From Clostridia bacterium (GTDB lineage: Bacteria; Bacillota; Clostridia; UBA1381), in the NCBI GenBank assembly GCA_900751885.1, contig CAADTH010000064.1, forward strand, positions 248,001-312,000: a stretch of 64,000 bases of DNA, read 5' to 3'. Made by a program: the position numbers and the translations under genes. The notes beneath the pieces are model-generated. The model was not told the DNA's origin and did no database searches. It saw only the letters and a program-made list of their open reading frames with translations. Positions 26,588-35,455 of the stretch are shown piece after piece. Each line of letters begins with the position of its first letter. Positions within the stretch are counted from its first letter, which is position 1.

Positions 26588-28114
26588 TCAAAGCGAGCAA
26601 AGCGCTTTCGGAATTGCTTCTATTAGCTTGCAGGCTGTCACAGACTCAATTCCCAGCTCCTGCGCCGCGATATCCCCCGCCCTGCCATGAAGGTACACAG
26701 AAAGCGCCGCGGCATCCACTGCTTTGATTCCGCGTCCGACAAGCGAAGCGAGCATTCCAGCAAGTACATCGCCGCTTCCTCCGGTTGCCATCCCCGGATT
26801 GCCTGTCATATTAATATATTGCAAACCGGACGCATCTGTGACAACCGTATGATTTCCCTTTAAAATCAGCGTAAGACCATATTCTTCACAGAACTGTCTG
26901 CTTACGCCGATTCTGTCCGATTCGATTTCCGTTAGGCTGTGAGAGGACAGTCTGGAAAACTCAACACTATGTGGCGTTAAGATAATATCTGCTGTACAAC
27001 GGTCCAAAACCGACAAATCACTTGAAAGTGCATTGAGTCCATCCGCGTCAATAATGACTGGAACCTTTGCTTGCTCAAGTATTGCCCTTAACATTTTGTT
27101 CACCGCACTGCCTCGCCCAATACCTGGTCCAAACAGAATCACATCACTTTGATTCATTTTTTCTAACACAGCTTTTATTGCGGCTTCCGATATATGTCCA
27201 TCCTCACATGGAAGTGGAAGCGTCATGACCTCCGTGAGCTTTTGTTCCATAATTGGATTGAGTTCTTGGGCGATCCCCAATGTCACCAATCCACTACCTG
27301 ATACCAGCGCCGCCTGACTAGAGAGGTACGCCGCCCCAGTCATGCCGATTGATCCGCCTACCACAAATACCTTTCCGTAGTTGCCCTTTTGGGAATTGTG
27401 TGTCCTAGTTGGGAATTTACTCTTTACAAATTCTGCTTCGATTGTTTCCGGCGCGTTTTGATTATCCATAACCTGCTTTGGAATAGAAATATCTACCACC
27501 TTGATTTTTCCAGCATAATTCGCACCCGGGTACAAAATAAGCCCTCTTTTATACGCGGCAAAGGTGACAGTCAGATCCGCTTTCACTGCCACAGCGCATA
27601 TCTCGCCTGTATCGGCGTTCACTCCGCTTGGAATATCCACACAGAAGCGGTAGCACTTTAGCTCATTGAGTTCTTCAATAATCTGTTTTGTACTGCCGTG
27701 GAGTTCGCCGTGGATTCCGGTGCCGAATATTGCGTCGATTGCAATGTCTAATCCCTTGAGATAAAGCCTTCGCATCGCATTTTGAGAGATGTCTACTATC
27801 TCTGCTTTCATGTTTTGAAGAATTTGAAAATTTGTCAGCGCATCCCCTGAAAAGTCTTCTCCGCAAACCAAAAATACTGTCGTATGAATTCCTCTATTGA
27901 TAAGATGGCGTGCAATAGCGAATCCATCTCCACCATTGTTTCCCTTGCCACAAAAAACACCAATTCGTTTATTTTTAAAATCGGAGACTGTCTTTTCAAG
28001 CTCCGATACACAGGCAATTGCGGCGTTTTCCATCAATACGATGCCCGGTATTCCTACTTCGTTGATTGCCTGTCTATCCATTTCACGCATTTGCTGTGCG
28101 GAACAAACCTTCAT
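26588..28114 (-). CDS. nnr: Bifunctional NAD(P)H-hydrate epimerase / dehydratase
   Basis: A 508-aa two-domain repair enzyme. The N-terminal YjeF_N (NnrE) domain, about 1-215, has G-N-N-G-G-D-G-F-A-I-A-R and V-D-I-P-S-G-V-N-A-D-T-G. The C-terminal YjeF_C (NnrD) domain has G-P-G-I-G-R, I-I-D-A-D-G-L-N-A-L, L-T-P-H and the end motif G-N-P-G-M-A-T-G-G-S-G-D-V-L-A-G. Together they epimerise and dehydrate damaged NAD(P)HX. The ATG at 28114 overlaps the region right after acpS, with GAGGGG upstream. Confidence 0.96.
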   Translation of the reverse strand: MKVCSAQQMREMDRQAINEVGIPGIVLMENAAIACVSELEKTVSDFKNKRIGVFCGKGNNGGDGFAIARHLINRGIHTTVFLVCGEDFSGDALTNFQILQNMKAEIVDISQNAMRRLYLKGLDIAIDAIFGTGIHGELHGSTKQIIEELNELKCYRFCVDIPSGVNADTGEICAVAVKADLTVTFAAYKRGLILYPGANYAGKIKVVDISIPKQVMDNQNAPETIEAEFVKSKFPTRTHNSQKGNYGKVFVVGGSIGMTGAAYLSSQAALVSGSGLVTLGIAQELNPIMEQKLTEVMTLPLPCEDGHISEAAIKAVLEKMNQSDVILFGPGIGRGSAVNKMLRAILEQAKVPVIIDADGLNALSSDLSVLDRCTADIILTPHSVEFSRLSSHSLTEIESDRIGVSRQFCEEYGLTLILKGNHTVVTDASGLQYINMTGNPGMATGGSGDVLAGMLASLVGRGIKAVDAAALSVYLHGRAGDIAAQELGIESVTACKLIEAIPKALCSL

Positions 28115-28118
28115 CGAA

Positions 28119-28487
28119 TCACCCCTCTGCAATCACATAAGCCGTTGCATATTCCCGACAGTGGGAAAGAGATACATGAAATGCTTTGATTCCCAACTCC
28201 CCTGCAATCTTTTTTGCATTGCCATATACCACAATATATGGCTTGCCAAGCCCGTCTCTCAAAATTTCCACTTCCTTGAACGAAAAACCGCGCAGACCTA
28301 TTCCCAATGCTTTTGCAAATGCCTCTTTCGCCGCAAAGTTGCAGGCGACTGTCTGGGAACTGTAGCTGCGCGATTTAAAATATTCCTGCTCTTTTTCTGT
28401 AAACCACCGCTCTTTGAATGCACGCTTGTCATCAATTTTTTTGATTCTGCTGATTTCGGTGATATCTGTACCGATTCCAATAATCAT
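28119..28487 (-). CDS. acpS: Holo-[acyl-carrier-protein] synthase
   Basis: A 122-aa trimeric phosphopantetheinyl transferase that activates ACP. Motifs: I-G-I-G-T-D-I-T-E-I-S-R-I at 3-15 with the Mg-binding Asp, F-A-A-K-E-A-F-A-K-A-L-G near 51-62, and H-V-S-L-S-H-C near 105. First gene of the acpS-nnr-alr-mazEF cluster. Confidence 0.96.
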   Translation of the reverse strand: MIIGIGTDITEISRIKKIDDKRAFKERWFTEKEQEYFKSRSYSSQTVACNFAAKEAFAKALGIGLRGFSFKEVEILRDGLGKPYIVVYGNAKKIAGELGIKAFHVSLSHCREYATAYVIAEG

Positions 28488-28501
28488 CCTTGTCCCCCTG
28501 T

Positions 28502-29050
28502 CTATTCCATGATAAAGACTGCATTTGGATTGGTTTGTCTTATCTGCTCGATCATCTTCTCTGGAGGTTCTATCAGCATTCTTTTCGTCCCCTCCTCGGT
28601 TCGGTAGTCTACAAAATATACCTGCTCCGTTTCCTTTCCGCTGGAAAAATCGTATACCTTTCTCTGCGAGTCATTTTCATACTCATGCTTGAATTTGGGA
28701 TCGTGAATGCACGCACAGCGCTCAATCTCCTTGAAATTGATGCTCAAAACACGCTTTCTTCCACGTTTGGCAATAATTTTATCAATGTCCATTTCTCCGT
28801 TGGTAAAAATATACTCGTATTCAACATTACGCGTCGCCGAAAAGACATATACGCCATACCAAATGCAGGCAATCAGCAAAAATGCAATTCCAAAAAGAGG
28901 ATATTTAAACAGCATCGTAAGCATCAGGCTCAAAAGGCTTAGTATGACTCCAAGCAAAATATACCCGACGATAATCAAATAGTCTTTTGTGTTTTTTTTA
29001 TGCTTTATAATATATTCAGAATACATGTCCATTCTATTGTAATAATTCAT
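28502..29050 (-). CDS. DUF6106-like membrane protein
   Basis: A 182-aa protein with a basic N-terminus, two adjacent membrane helices (about 25-47 and 52-70) and a cytosolic C-terminal domain. The segment E-Y-E-Y-I-F-T-N-G-E-M-D-I-D-K-I-I-A-K and the fold outline resemble the DUF6106 family of Clostridia; function unknown. AGGAGAAATT precedes the ATG. It lies between rdgB and acpS on the same strand. Confidence 0.65.
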   Translation of the reverse strand: MNYYNRMDMYSEYIIKHKKNTKDYLIIVGYILLGVILSLLSLMLTMLFKYPLFGIAFLLIACIWYGVYVFSATRNVEYEYIFTNGEMDIDKIIAKRGRKRVLSINFKEIERCACIHDPKFKHEYENDSQRKVYDFSSGKETEQVYFVDYRTEEGTKRMLIEPPEKMIEQIRQTNPNAVFIME

Positions 29051-29068
29051 AATTTCTCCTATTGCCGC

Positions 29069-29656
29069 TTATTGCATATTCTGTTCCAGTTTTTCATACA
29101 AGGTTTCAAGCGCACGTTTTCTATGACTGACACGATTTTTCTCTTCCTCTGTCGCCTGCGCAAATGTTTTTTGAATTTCACCAGAATAGAAAATCGGATC
29201 GTACCCGAATCCCCCCTGCCCCCGCGGCTCATATGTGATTTCGCCCTCTGCCTCTCCCTGGGCGGTCAACTCTGTTCCGTCAGGAAACACAATTGCCATG
29301 ACAGTCACAAATTTTGCCTTCCGATTTTTCGTTCCGCCAAGCTCCCGAAGTACTTTTTTCATTCTCTCTTCGTCTGACGCATCTTCTCCTGCGTATCTTG
29401 CAGAATACACACCTGGTTCTCCTCCAAGCGCTTCTACACACAGTCCGGAATCATCTGCAAGCACCGGCTCGTCACACATCATCGAAACCGCACGCGCTTT
29501 AATCAGTGCATTTTGCTCAAAGGTCGTTCCTGTTTCTTCAATCTCAATATCAAGTCCAGCGTCTTCCTGCGCTACAATATCGATATTCAAATCCTTTAAA
29601 ATCGCCTGAATTTCTTTGACCTTTCCCTGATTTGTCGTTGCTGCTATAATACGCAT
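29069..29656 (-). CDS. rdgB: Non-canonical purine NTP pyrophosphatase (RdgB/HAM1)
   Basis: A 195-aa house-cleaning enzyme that hydrolyses dITP, ITP and XTP. Motifs: A-A-T-T-N-Q-G-K-V-K-E-I near the start, L-A-D-D-S-G-L-C-V-E-A-L near 68, G-x-G-G-F-G-Y-D-P-I-F and the C-terminal S-H-R-K-R-A-L. The fourth in-frame codon (ATG at 29656) is preferred since GAGG is nine bases away; an ATG at 29665 is too close. Confidence 0.95.
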   Translation of the reverse strand: MRIIAATTNQGKVKEIQAILKDLNIDIVAQEDAGLDIEIEETGTTFEQNALIKARAVSMMCDEPVLADDSGLCVEALGGEPGVYSARYAGEDASDEERMKKVLRELGGTKNRKAKFVTVMAIVFPDGTELTAQGEAEGEITYEPRGQGGFGYDPIFYSGEIQKTFAQATEEEKNRVSHRKRALETLYEKLEQNMQ

Positions 29657-29867
29657 ATTCACCATACCTCATAGATGCCGCATGTATGTTTTTACAATTT
29701 GCATAGATTCCAATTTACCTTCTAAGCTTTTGCAATACGATAAGATACATTCGGCAGATTTTCACATTTAGCTATATTTTACTACACGTGAGCCTGATTT
29801 GCAATATGTTTGTTTATTTTTATTACAGTATGCAGTCAGAAGAGGCTTTATTCATTCAGGGAAATAT

Positions 29868-29937
29868 AAAAAGACAGGGAAGCGGAATAAAACCAGCAGA
29901 GTATCATCTGATATTATTCCGCGTCCTTGTCTTTTTT
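29868..29937 (-). terminator. Long hairpin terminator after the anti-sigma gene
   Basis: Arms of 23 bases with two mismatches (AAAAAGACAGGGAAGCGG.. / ..CGCGTCCTTGTCTTTTT) enclose a 22-base loop; T-run on the minus strand. It overlaps the stop codon of the gene. The remaining 200 bases up to rdgB show no gene. Confidence 0.75.
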
Positions 29938-31099
29938 ACGAAAGAATTTCTATATTTATTTTCGCTATTTTATCAACTGTAACATCTTCCGAGTATTCAA
30001 TATCCTCTTTTTCCATCTGTTTTAACGCCTTTTCATAATTCTCTTTTGAGATTAAAAAATATCCGCTCTGTTCAACCGCTTGATTCTTAATCAAAATGCG
30101 CTTTGTGCTATTTTCCTTTGTCTTACTCACAAAAATCTTCTGTGGATGGTTCGGCACAAACGCAACAGACGGCACCTGCAAATATTTTTCTGGCACCACA
30201 ATGCGCGCCGCCTTTGGATTATCACCCATGCCAATCACTCCGCCTGGAATTGTGACCTCCAGACCACCAGCGACCTCGCGCGCGTCGATTTTCAGCTCTT
30301 GTTTGTTGTCCTCTCCCCCAATCGCTGTCACCATGATTCCGCCATCATCTGTTGCACCAGTACCGAGAAGTCCCCCTCCTGCCTGATTCGGATTCTTACT
30401 GCCGGTTTCATCAATAGGTTTTACCACCGGTGTTTCTGTCGGCATGACAGTATCAGGCTTTTTCGTCGGTGCAGGAGTCTTTTGTTCATCCGCGGTTTGA
30501 TTTCTCTGTGGTTTTATAGGTACAGACGGATCATCTGCTTTATTCGAATCAGAAGACACTGTGTCGATAGGAACCTTATCCTGTGCCTGCTGATTCACCT
30601 CAGAAGAGTTTTCCTGCTTCTCTGTTGGTTTTGTTCCTGTTTCCCCCTCTATATCATTTGTATCAGGAGAAACGGACGGCATTGGTGACATGGTACTAAC
30701 CACCTGCGTCCCCGCGGGTTGCGGAATCGTGTCAGAATGGTTGAACACATCCCACGCATTCGTTTTCACAATCACCAATAGCAGCACACACGCCGCAAGT
30801 GCGGAATAGGTTCGCCAATTACTCGAGAGCATTCGCAATAGATGTTTCTTTTTCTTTTGAGAGAATAGCATCAGGTCTTCCTGATCCAGACGGGCATTGA
30901 GTGTTTCCATAAAATCCGACGGAACCGGTATTTTCGGCATACGATGGAGCGTATCCAGCATGGACTTTGTAAACTCAAACTCCCGCCGGCACGTTGCACA
31001 TGTCTTTCTATGCTCATCCATCTGCGCTTGTTTCTCTGCGGAAAGACTGCCTTCGATATAATCATCCATGCTTGTTAAAAATTCATCGCAACCAAACAT
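29936..31099 (-). CDS. Membrane-spanning anti-sigma factor with zf-HC2 domain
   Basis: A 387-aa protein. The N-terminus has a zinc-binding anti-sigma domain (H30-x3-C34-x2-C37), followed by a single membrane helix near 95-113. Outside the cell are a Pro/Thr/Ser/Asp-rich linker of about 120 residues (repeated S-P-, K-P-T-E-type segments) and a folded C-terminal domain of about 150 residues that I do not recognise (G-G-L-E-V-T-I-P-G-G-V-I-G-M-G-D). It should hold the adjacent ECF sigma factor at the membrane until a signal acts on the outer domain. AGGAGG precedes the ATG; the spacing from the sigma gene is 45 bp. Confidence 0.85.
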   Translation of the reverse strand: MFGCDEFLTSMDDYIEGSLSAEKQAQMDEHRKTCATCRREFEFTKSMLDTLHRMPKIPVPSDFMETLNARLDQEDLMLFSQKKKKHLLRMLSSNWRTYSALAACVLLLVIVKTNAWDVFNHSDTIPQPAGTQVVSTMSPMPSVSPDTNDIEGETGTKPTEKQENSSEVNQQAQDKVPIDTVSSDSNKADDPSVPIKPQRNQTADEQKTPAPTKKPDTVMPTETPVVKPIDETGSKNPNQAGGGLLGTGATDDGGIMVTAIGGEDNKQELKIDAREVAGGLEVTIPGGVIGMGDNPKAARIVVPEKYLQVPSVAFVPNHPQKIFVSKTKENSTKRILIKNQAVEQSGYFLISKENYEKALKQMEKEDIEYSEDVTVDKIAKINIEILS

Positions 31100-31144
31100 C
31101 TTGCTATCCTCCTTTCGTTTGTTCTTTTCTTTTAGACGGTTTGC

Positions 31145-31714
31145 CTATAAGAATAGTTCCCGTTTTTGTGATAATTTTTTCTTCAGGGCGGCACGCGCAC
31201 GGTTGAGCCTCGATTTTACAGTTCCAATCGGGCAGTCCACAATCTGGGCAATTTCATCATAGGCAAGTCCTTCTAAATCGTAAAGCGTAAGAACCGTTTT
31301 ATAATCCTCACTCAGGGAATCAATCGCCGCGCGCACCTCGCGCTGTGTCTCGTTCATTTCTGCCACTTCATCGGGCGTTTTTGAGTCATCCTTGATATCA
31401 AATTCTTTTTCATCGTCTCCGATGTGTGCATTGATACTGAGTGCGGACGTTCTGCTTTTTTTTCTTAAAATATCCGTACATACATTTGTCGTAATCCTGT
31501 AAATCCAGGTGGAGAGAGAGGATTTTCCTTCAAAACGTTCAATTGCACGATATATCTTAATGAAAACCTCCTGCGCCGCATCTGCCGCATCATCTGGATT
31601 TCCCAGAATTCCATAGGATATATTCATGACCTTCGTCTGATACAGCAAAACCAGTTCGTTAAATGCAGTGCGGTCACCTTGTCGGCACAGCTCAACGAGC
31701 TCTTTTTCGGACAT
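31145..31714 (-). CDS. ECF RNA polymerase sigma factor
   Basis: A 189-aa sigma-70 family factor of the RpoE/SigW type. Sigma2 lies at about 15-80 (N-P-D-D-A-A-D-A-A-Q-E-V-F-I-K-I-Y and T-W-I-Y-R-I-T-T-N), sigma4 at about 125-180 (L-S-E-D-Y-K-T-V-L-T-L-Y ... I-V-D-C-P-I-G-T-V-K-S-R-L-N-R-A-R). The ATG at 31714 follows GGGGGGAGAGG. Its anti-sigma factor follows in the same operon. No target promoter could be identified by eye. Confidence 0.95.
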   Translation of the reverse strand: MSEKELVELCRQGDRTAFNELVLLYQTKVMNISYGILGNPDDAADAAQEVFIKIYRAIERFEGKSSLSTWIYRITTNVCTDILRKKSRTSALSINAHIGDDEKEFDIKDDSKTPDEVAEMNETQREVRAAIDSLSEDYKTVLTLYDLEGLAYDEIAQIVDCPIGTVKSRLNRARAALKKKLSQKRELFL

Positions 31715-31744
31715 CCTCTCCCCCCTTTCACACATTCACTTCGT

Positions 31745-32890
31745 TTAATATTGTGCTATTCTATCCATATAGGAATTATAATAGGAGGTGACGTCTTTCA
31801 TACAGTCCCCGCTGAACTTATCCAAAAATGCCTTCGTAATTTCAAAAGCAACCACCTCTTCCACTACAATTGAACACGCCGGAACAGCACAGATATCGGA
31901 GCGTTCAACCGCCGCCTTCTGCTGAGTCTTATCGGTCAAGTCCACTGTACAAAGCGGTGTGTATAAGGTTGGAATTGGTTTCATTGCCGCACGGACGACG
32001 ACCGGCTCCCCATTTGTCATGCCCCCCTCTATTCCGCCGGCACGGTTGGTTTTATGTCCGAATCTGTCCTCGTATACAATTTCATCATGTACATTTGAGC
32101 CGCGGACATCGGCACATTCAAACCCCATTCCAAATTCCACACCCTTTATCGCCTGTACGCTCATTACCGCACCGGCGATTGCCGCGTCGATTTTCCGGTC
32201 ATAATGGACATAGCTCCCCAAGCCAGGCGGCACATCGCGCACAATGACCTCGACCACACCACCGCAGGATTCCCCTTTTTCCTTTGTCTCGTCAATGAAC
32301 GCCATTGCACGCTTCTCCGCCTCATCTGATGCAAAACGAACAGGGGACTTATCAACACGGTCAAAAAAATCCACCTGCGTAAAATCCGCCTCATCCTTCA
32401 CAGGACCAATGCTTGCCACATGGCTCAAAAACCGAATGCCAAACGGCTCGAGTACCTGCCGCACCAGCGCACCTGCCGCGACACGCGCCGCCGTTTCCCT
32501 TGCGCTTGCACGCTCCAGCACATTTCGTAAATCTTTGTGACCGTATTTCATTCCGCCTGTCAAATCAGCATGTCCAGGACGTGGGCAAGACACAGCTTTC
32601 TCTCCATTAGACGTTTCTGTGCCCATAATTTGTTCCCAATTATGCCAATCGCGGTTTTCAATCCGCATCGCAATGGGGCTTCCCAGCGTGTACCCCCCCC
32701 GCACGCCGGACAGAATCTCGGCGGTATCCTTTTCTATCTTCATCCTTCCGCCGCGGCCATACCCCTCTTGGCGTTTTGCCAAAGCAGTGTTAATTTTGTC
32801 TAATTCTATCTTTACTCCTGCCGGCAGTCCCTCGACAATCACCGTCAAGCATTTTCCATGTGTCTCTCCCGCTGTCAAATAGCGTAACAT
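31745..32890 (-). CDS. aroC: Chorismate synthase
   Basis: A 381-aa FMN-dependent enzyme ending the shikimate pathway. Signatures: G-E-T-H-G-K near residue 8, G-R-G-G-R-M-K-I-E near 44, R-P-G-H-A-D-L-T-G near 103, R-A-S-A-R-E-T-A-A-R-V near 127, and the C-terminal R-S-D-I-C-A-V-P-A. Full length, monocistronic or coupled with the sigma gene downstream (31 bp). Confidence 0.97.
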   Translation of the reverse strand: MLRYLTAGETHGKCLTVIVEGLPAGVKIELDKINTALAKRQEGYGRGGRMKIEKDTAEILSGVRGGYTLGSPIAMRIENRDWHNWEQIMGTETSNGEKAVSCPRPGHADLTGGMKYGHKDLRNVLERASARETAARVAAGALVRQVLEPFGIRFLSHVASIGPVKDEADFTQVDFFDRVDKSPVRFASDEAEKRAMAFIDETKEKGESCGGVVEVIVRDVPPGLGSYVHYDRKIDAAIAGAVMSVQAIKGVEFGMGFECADVRGSNVHDEIVYEDRFGHKTNRAGGIEGGMTNGEPVVVRAAMKPIPTLYTPLCTVDLTDKTQQKAAVERSDICAVPACSIVVEEVVAFEITKAFLDKFSGDCMKDVTSYYNSYMDRIAQY

Positions 32891-32920
32891 ATGTTTCCTT
32901 CCTTTCTATAATCGTATAGA

Positions 32921-32948
32921 AAAAAATACGGAAAGCGATTCCGTATTT
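32921..32948 (-). terminator. Terminator after the dCMP deaminase gene
   Basis: Stem AATACGGAA / TTCCGTATT with five-base loop and T-run on the minus strand. Confidence 0.85.
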
Positions 32949-32950
32949 TA

Positions 32951-33439
32951 TCAATAACCAAATTCCCCTTTTAAGGACTCATCATTGGTAATCCAATCAT
33001 CCACGTAAATCACGCGGAATTTTTCCTTCGTATCGCGAATCACCACTTTGGAAATTCCAGCGTTGATAACAAGACGTTTGCACATAGAACAACTGTTTGT
33101 ATCCTCCACCAGTTCATGTGTGGACGCGTCCACTCCAACTAAGTATAGGGTTGCACCGATAATATCACGACGTGCCGCTGAAATAATGGCATTGGCTTCC
33201 GCATGCACGCTCCGGCACATTTCATACCGCTCTCCCTTTGGAATCCCAAGCTCTGTGCGGATACAAGTGCCAAGCTCGCTGCAGTTTTTCCGTCCACGCG
33301 GCGCACCGTTGTATCCGGTGGAGATGATTTCATCGTTGTTTACAATAATCGCACCAAAATTGCGTCTGAGGCATGTCCCACGTTCCGCGACCGTCTCGGC
33401 GATATCTAAATAGTAATTATATTTATCTCTTCTTTCCAT
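32951..33439 (-). CDS. dCMP deaminase (ComEB-like)
   Basis: A 162-aa zinc deaminase. The active site reads V-H-A-E-A-N-A-I near residue 78 with zinc cysteines in S-C-S-M-C-K near 117. It converts dCMP to dUMP for thymidylate synthesis. Also present in the family is the extra Cys/His site near the N-terminus (C-L-R-R-N-F-G-A-I). It lies downstream of recO on the same strand. Confidence 0.92.
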   Translation of the reverse strand: MERRDKYNYYLDIAETVAERGTCLRRNFGAIIVNNDEIISTGYNGAPRGRKNCSELGTCIRTELGIPKGERYEMCRSVHAEANAIISAARRDIIGATLYLVGVDASTHELVEDTNSCSMCKRLVINAGISKVVIRDTKEKFRVIYVDDWITNDESLKGEFGY

Positions 33440-33506
33440 CCCTGCCTCCTCTTCTCTCTATCACAAAAGAACAAAATGATATCTTTATTTTATCGGTTCA
33501 AGGCAG

Positions 33507-34250
33507 TTATGTCAATAGCTTTTTTAGGTATGCCAAAGAAGGAAAATCCTTCTCTGCTTGGTCTCGGACATAGCTTTCCGATACGGTACTCAGATGGGTC
33601 AGCAATGCGTCGGTGGCACGAAAGGAAAACATCTTTTTTTCGGGAGCGCTGAGAATATACAAAAGCGCCTGAGCCATGTCCTTTGAGAGGGCGTACATCC
33701 CATTTTTCCTATGTACGCACCTATCGCAAAACGCATGTGCACTTCTGGTATCGAACCATCTAATGTCGCTGTCTTTACAGCTTGCACAAGCAGACAAATC
33801 CGGCGCATACCCGCTGTATGCCATCACGCGAAGCTCATAGACAACCTTTGCCATAAGCGGGGGCAGTTTCTCATAGGCACACAAATAAAGTGTATTTAAA
33901 AAAAGACGTAAAATTTCTTCATCCGGATTTCCCTCTCCCACAAGATACGCTGTCACATCTGACAAATATGTAAAGAGGGCAAGCTTTTCAATATCCTCAC
34001 AAATCGGATAGAAGCTTTCAATCGTCTGTGCAGAATTCAGCGTCACAATATCGGAGGTTCCTTTGTAAAGGTTCAAATCACTGTAGCACAAAAATTGTGA
34101 TGCCGCCGCCTGTCGGCTTTTCACCTTGCGTACACCGCGCGCCGCCGCTTTGATGATTCCATATTCCTTTGTAAAAATCGTCAGCATTCGGTTTGCCTCT
34201 CCATAATCTGTCTGCCTGATGACGATTCCCTTCGCTTCAATTGTACTCAT
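33507..34250 (-). CDS. recO: DNA repair protein RecO
   Basis: A 247-aa recombination mediator of the RecFOR pathway. The N-terminal OB fold starts E-A-K-G-I-V-I-R-Q-T-D-Y-G-E-A-N-R-M-L; a helical domain with a C-x2-C...C-x2-C zinc site (C-A-S-C / C-D-R-C, about 156-181) follows. AGGAG lies upstream of the ATG. It completes the era-yqzL-recO order. Confidence 0.95.
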   Translation of the reverse strand: MSTIEAKGIVIRQTDYGEANRMLTIFTKEYGIIKAAARGVRKVKSRQAAASQFLCYSDLNLYKGTSDIVTLNSAQTIESFYPICEDIEKLALFTYLSDVTAYLVGEGNPDEEILRLFLNTLYLCAYEKLPPLMAKVVYELRVMAYSGYAPDLSACASCKDSDIRWFDTRSAHAFCDRCVHRKNGMYALSKDMAQALLYILSAPEKKMFSFRATDALLTHLSTVSESYVRDQAEKDFPSLAYLKKLLT

Positions 34251-34265
34251 ATTGTACTCCTATAC

Positions 34266-34291
34266 AAAGAAAAGCGACCATCCGGCCGCTT
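34266..34291 (-). terminator. Terminator between yqzL and recO
   Basis: Stem AAGCGGCC / GGTCGCTT (one mismatch) with a GGAT loop and following T-rich bases on the minus strand; it overlaps the yqzL stop codon. Confidence 0.65.
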
Positions 34292-34427
34292 ACTTTTGCT
34301 CTGTTTGTTGTTGCTGTTGTGCCGGTTTTTCCATGTTATTTGCCGGCTCTGCTTTTTTGTATTGCAGATAGGCATCGACACTCCCGGTCTGAGTGAAAGA
34401 CTGCCACGACGTTTCCTGCATATCCAT
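34290..34427 (-). CDS. yqzL: YqzL-family small protein
   Basis: A 45-aa protein starting at ATG 34427, eight bases after GGGGG. The pattern S-W-x-x-F-T-Q-T-G-S-V-D-A-Y-L-x-Y-K matches YqzL of Bacilli and Clostridia, which occupies the same place between era and recO; its function is unknown. An unusual feature is the C-terminal tail of about 20 residues rich in Gln (a run of five Q). Short, but supported by motif, binding site and synteny. Confidence 0.8.
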   Translation of the reverse strand: MDMQETSWQSFTQTGSVDAYLQYKKAEPANNMEKPAQQQQQTEQK

Positions 34428-34529
34428 ATTCACAGCCCCCTTTTCTATCTTTAGGGTTGCTGATTTTAGTCCTTGCTATACTGACACTATTTTCTAAGAT
34501 GGGATAATCCCCTTCCATAAGCCAAAAAA

Positions 34530-35429
34530 TTATTTTTCATATCCAAAATTCTTAATCATGTTGGTATTATTGCGCCAATCCGGCTTGACCTTCACCCAAA
34601 GCTCCAAAAACACGCGGGTGTCGAGCATCTTTTCAATATCCAGCCGTGCCATGGAACCGATTTTTTTGAGCATCTCACCGTTCTTTCCGATGATAATCCC
34701 TTTGTGGCTTGCTTTTTCACAATAAATATTCGAATAGATATTTGTGATTGTTTCCTTCTCCTGCATTTTTTCAATCTCAATCGCAATTCCGTGGGGAACC
34801 TCTTTATCCAAAAGCCACAACATTTTCTCGCGGATAATCTCTGCCGCTACCTGCTTTTCCGGCTGGTCTGTCACCATATCGTCAAAATAAAATTTTGGTC
34901 CGGGCTCAATATAATCCTCAATATCGTTGAGAAGGATATCCACTCCATCACCCGTCTTTGCACTAATCGGCACGATAGATTCAAAATGATTGAGATTGCT
35001 GTAATCCGCAATCAATGGAAGCAAGTCTTCCTTTCTTACCTTATCCACCTTATTGATAACCAGAATAGACGGAACGCCAAGTTTTGCAATATTTTTTGCA
35101 ATTTCCCGTTCCATCGGCTGGATCTTTCTGGTAGCATCCACCACGAACAATACCGCGTCCATCTCATTCATGGACTGCTTTGCAACCCCTACCATATATT
35201 CTCCAAGCTTTGTGCGCGGCTTATGAATGCCCGGCGTATCTGTAAAGACAATCTGTGCATTGTCCTTTGTATAAATCGCCAAAATTTTATTTCTTGTCGT
35301 CTGAGGCTTATCCGATATAATAGCTATTTTCTGCCCCACAATTGCATTTAACAGTGTGGATTTGCCCACGTTCGGCATTCCAATGATTGCCGCAAATCCT
35401 GATTTGAATGTCTCTGTATCTATCGTCAT
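34530..35429 (-). CDS. era: GTPase Era
   Basis: A 299-aa GTPase for 16S rRNA maturation. G motifs: G-M-P-N-V-G-K-S-T-L (G1), T-T-R-N (G2 region), D-T-P-G-I-H (G3), N-K-V-D-K (G4) and S-A-K-T-G (G5). The C-terminal KH domain has I-I-I-G-K-N-G-E-M-L-K-K-I-G. The ATG at 35429 is preceded by AAGGACGAAAGGG; it overlaps the cdd end closely. Confidence 0.97.
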   Translation of the reverse strand: MTIDTETFKSGFAAIIGMPNVGKSTLLNAIVGQKIAIISDKPQTTRNKILAIYTKDNAQIVFTDTPGIHKPRTKLGEYMVGVAKQSMNEMDAVLFVVDATRKIQPMEREIAKNIAKLGVPSILVINKVDKVRKEDLLPLIADYSNLNHFESIVPISAKTGDGVDILLNDIEDYIEPGPKFYFDDMVTDQPEKQVAAEIIREKMLWLLDKEVPHGIAIEIEKMQEKETITNIYSNIYCEKASHKGIIIGKNGEMLKKIGSMARLDIEKMLDTRVFLELWVKVKPDWRNNTNMIKNFGYEK

Positions 35430-35455
35430 TCCCTTTCGTCCTTTCCGATCTGATA

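Noticed and set aside
34336..34518. 60-codon minus-strand frame between era and recO
   Set aside because: It overlaps yqzL in another frame; yqzL has the motif, binding site and synteny.
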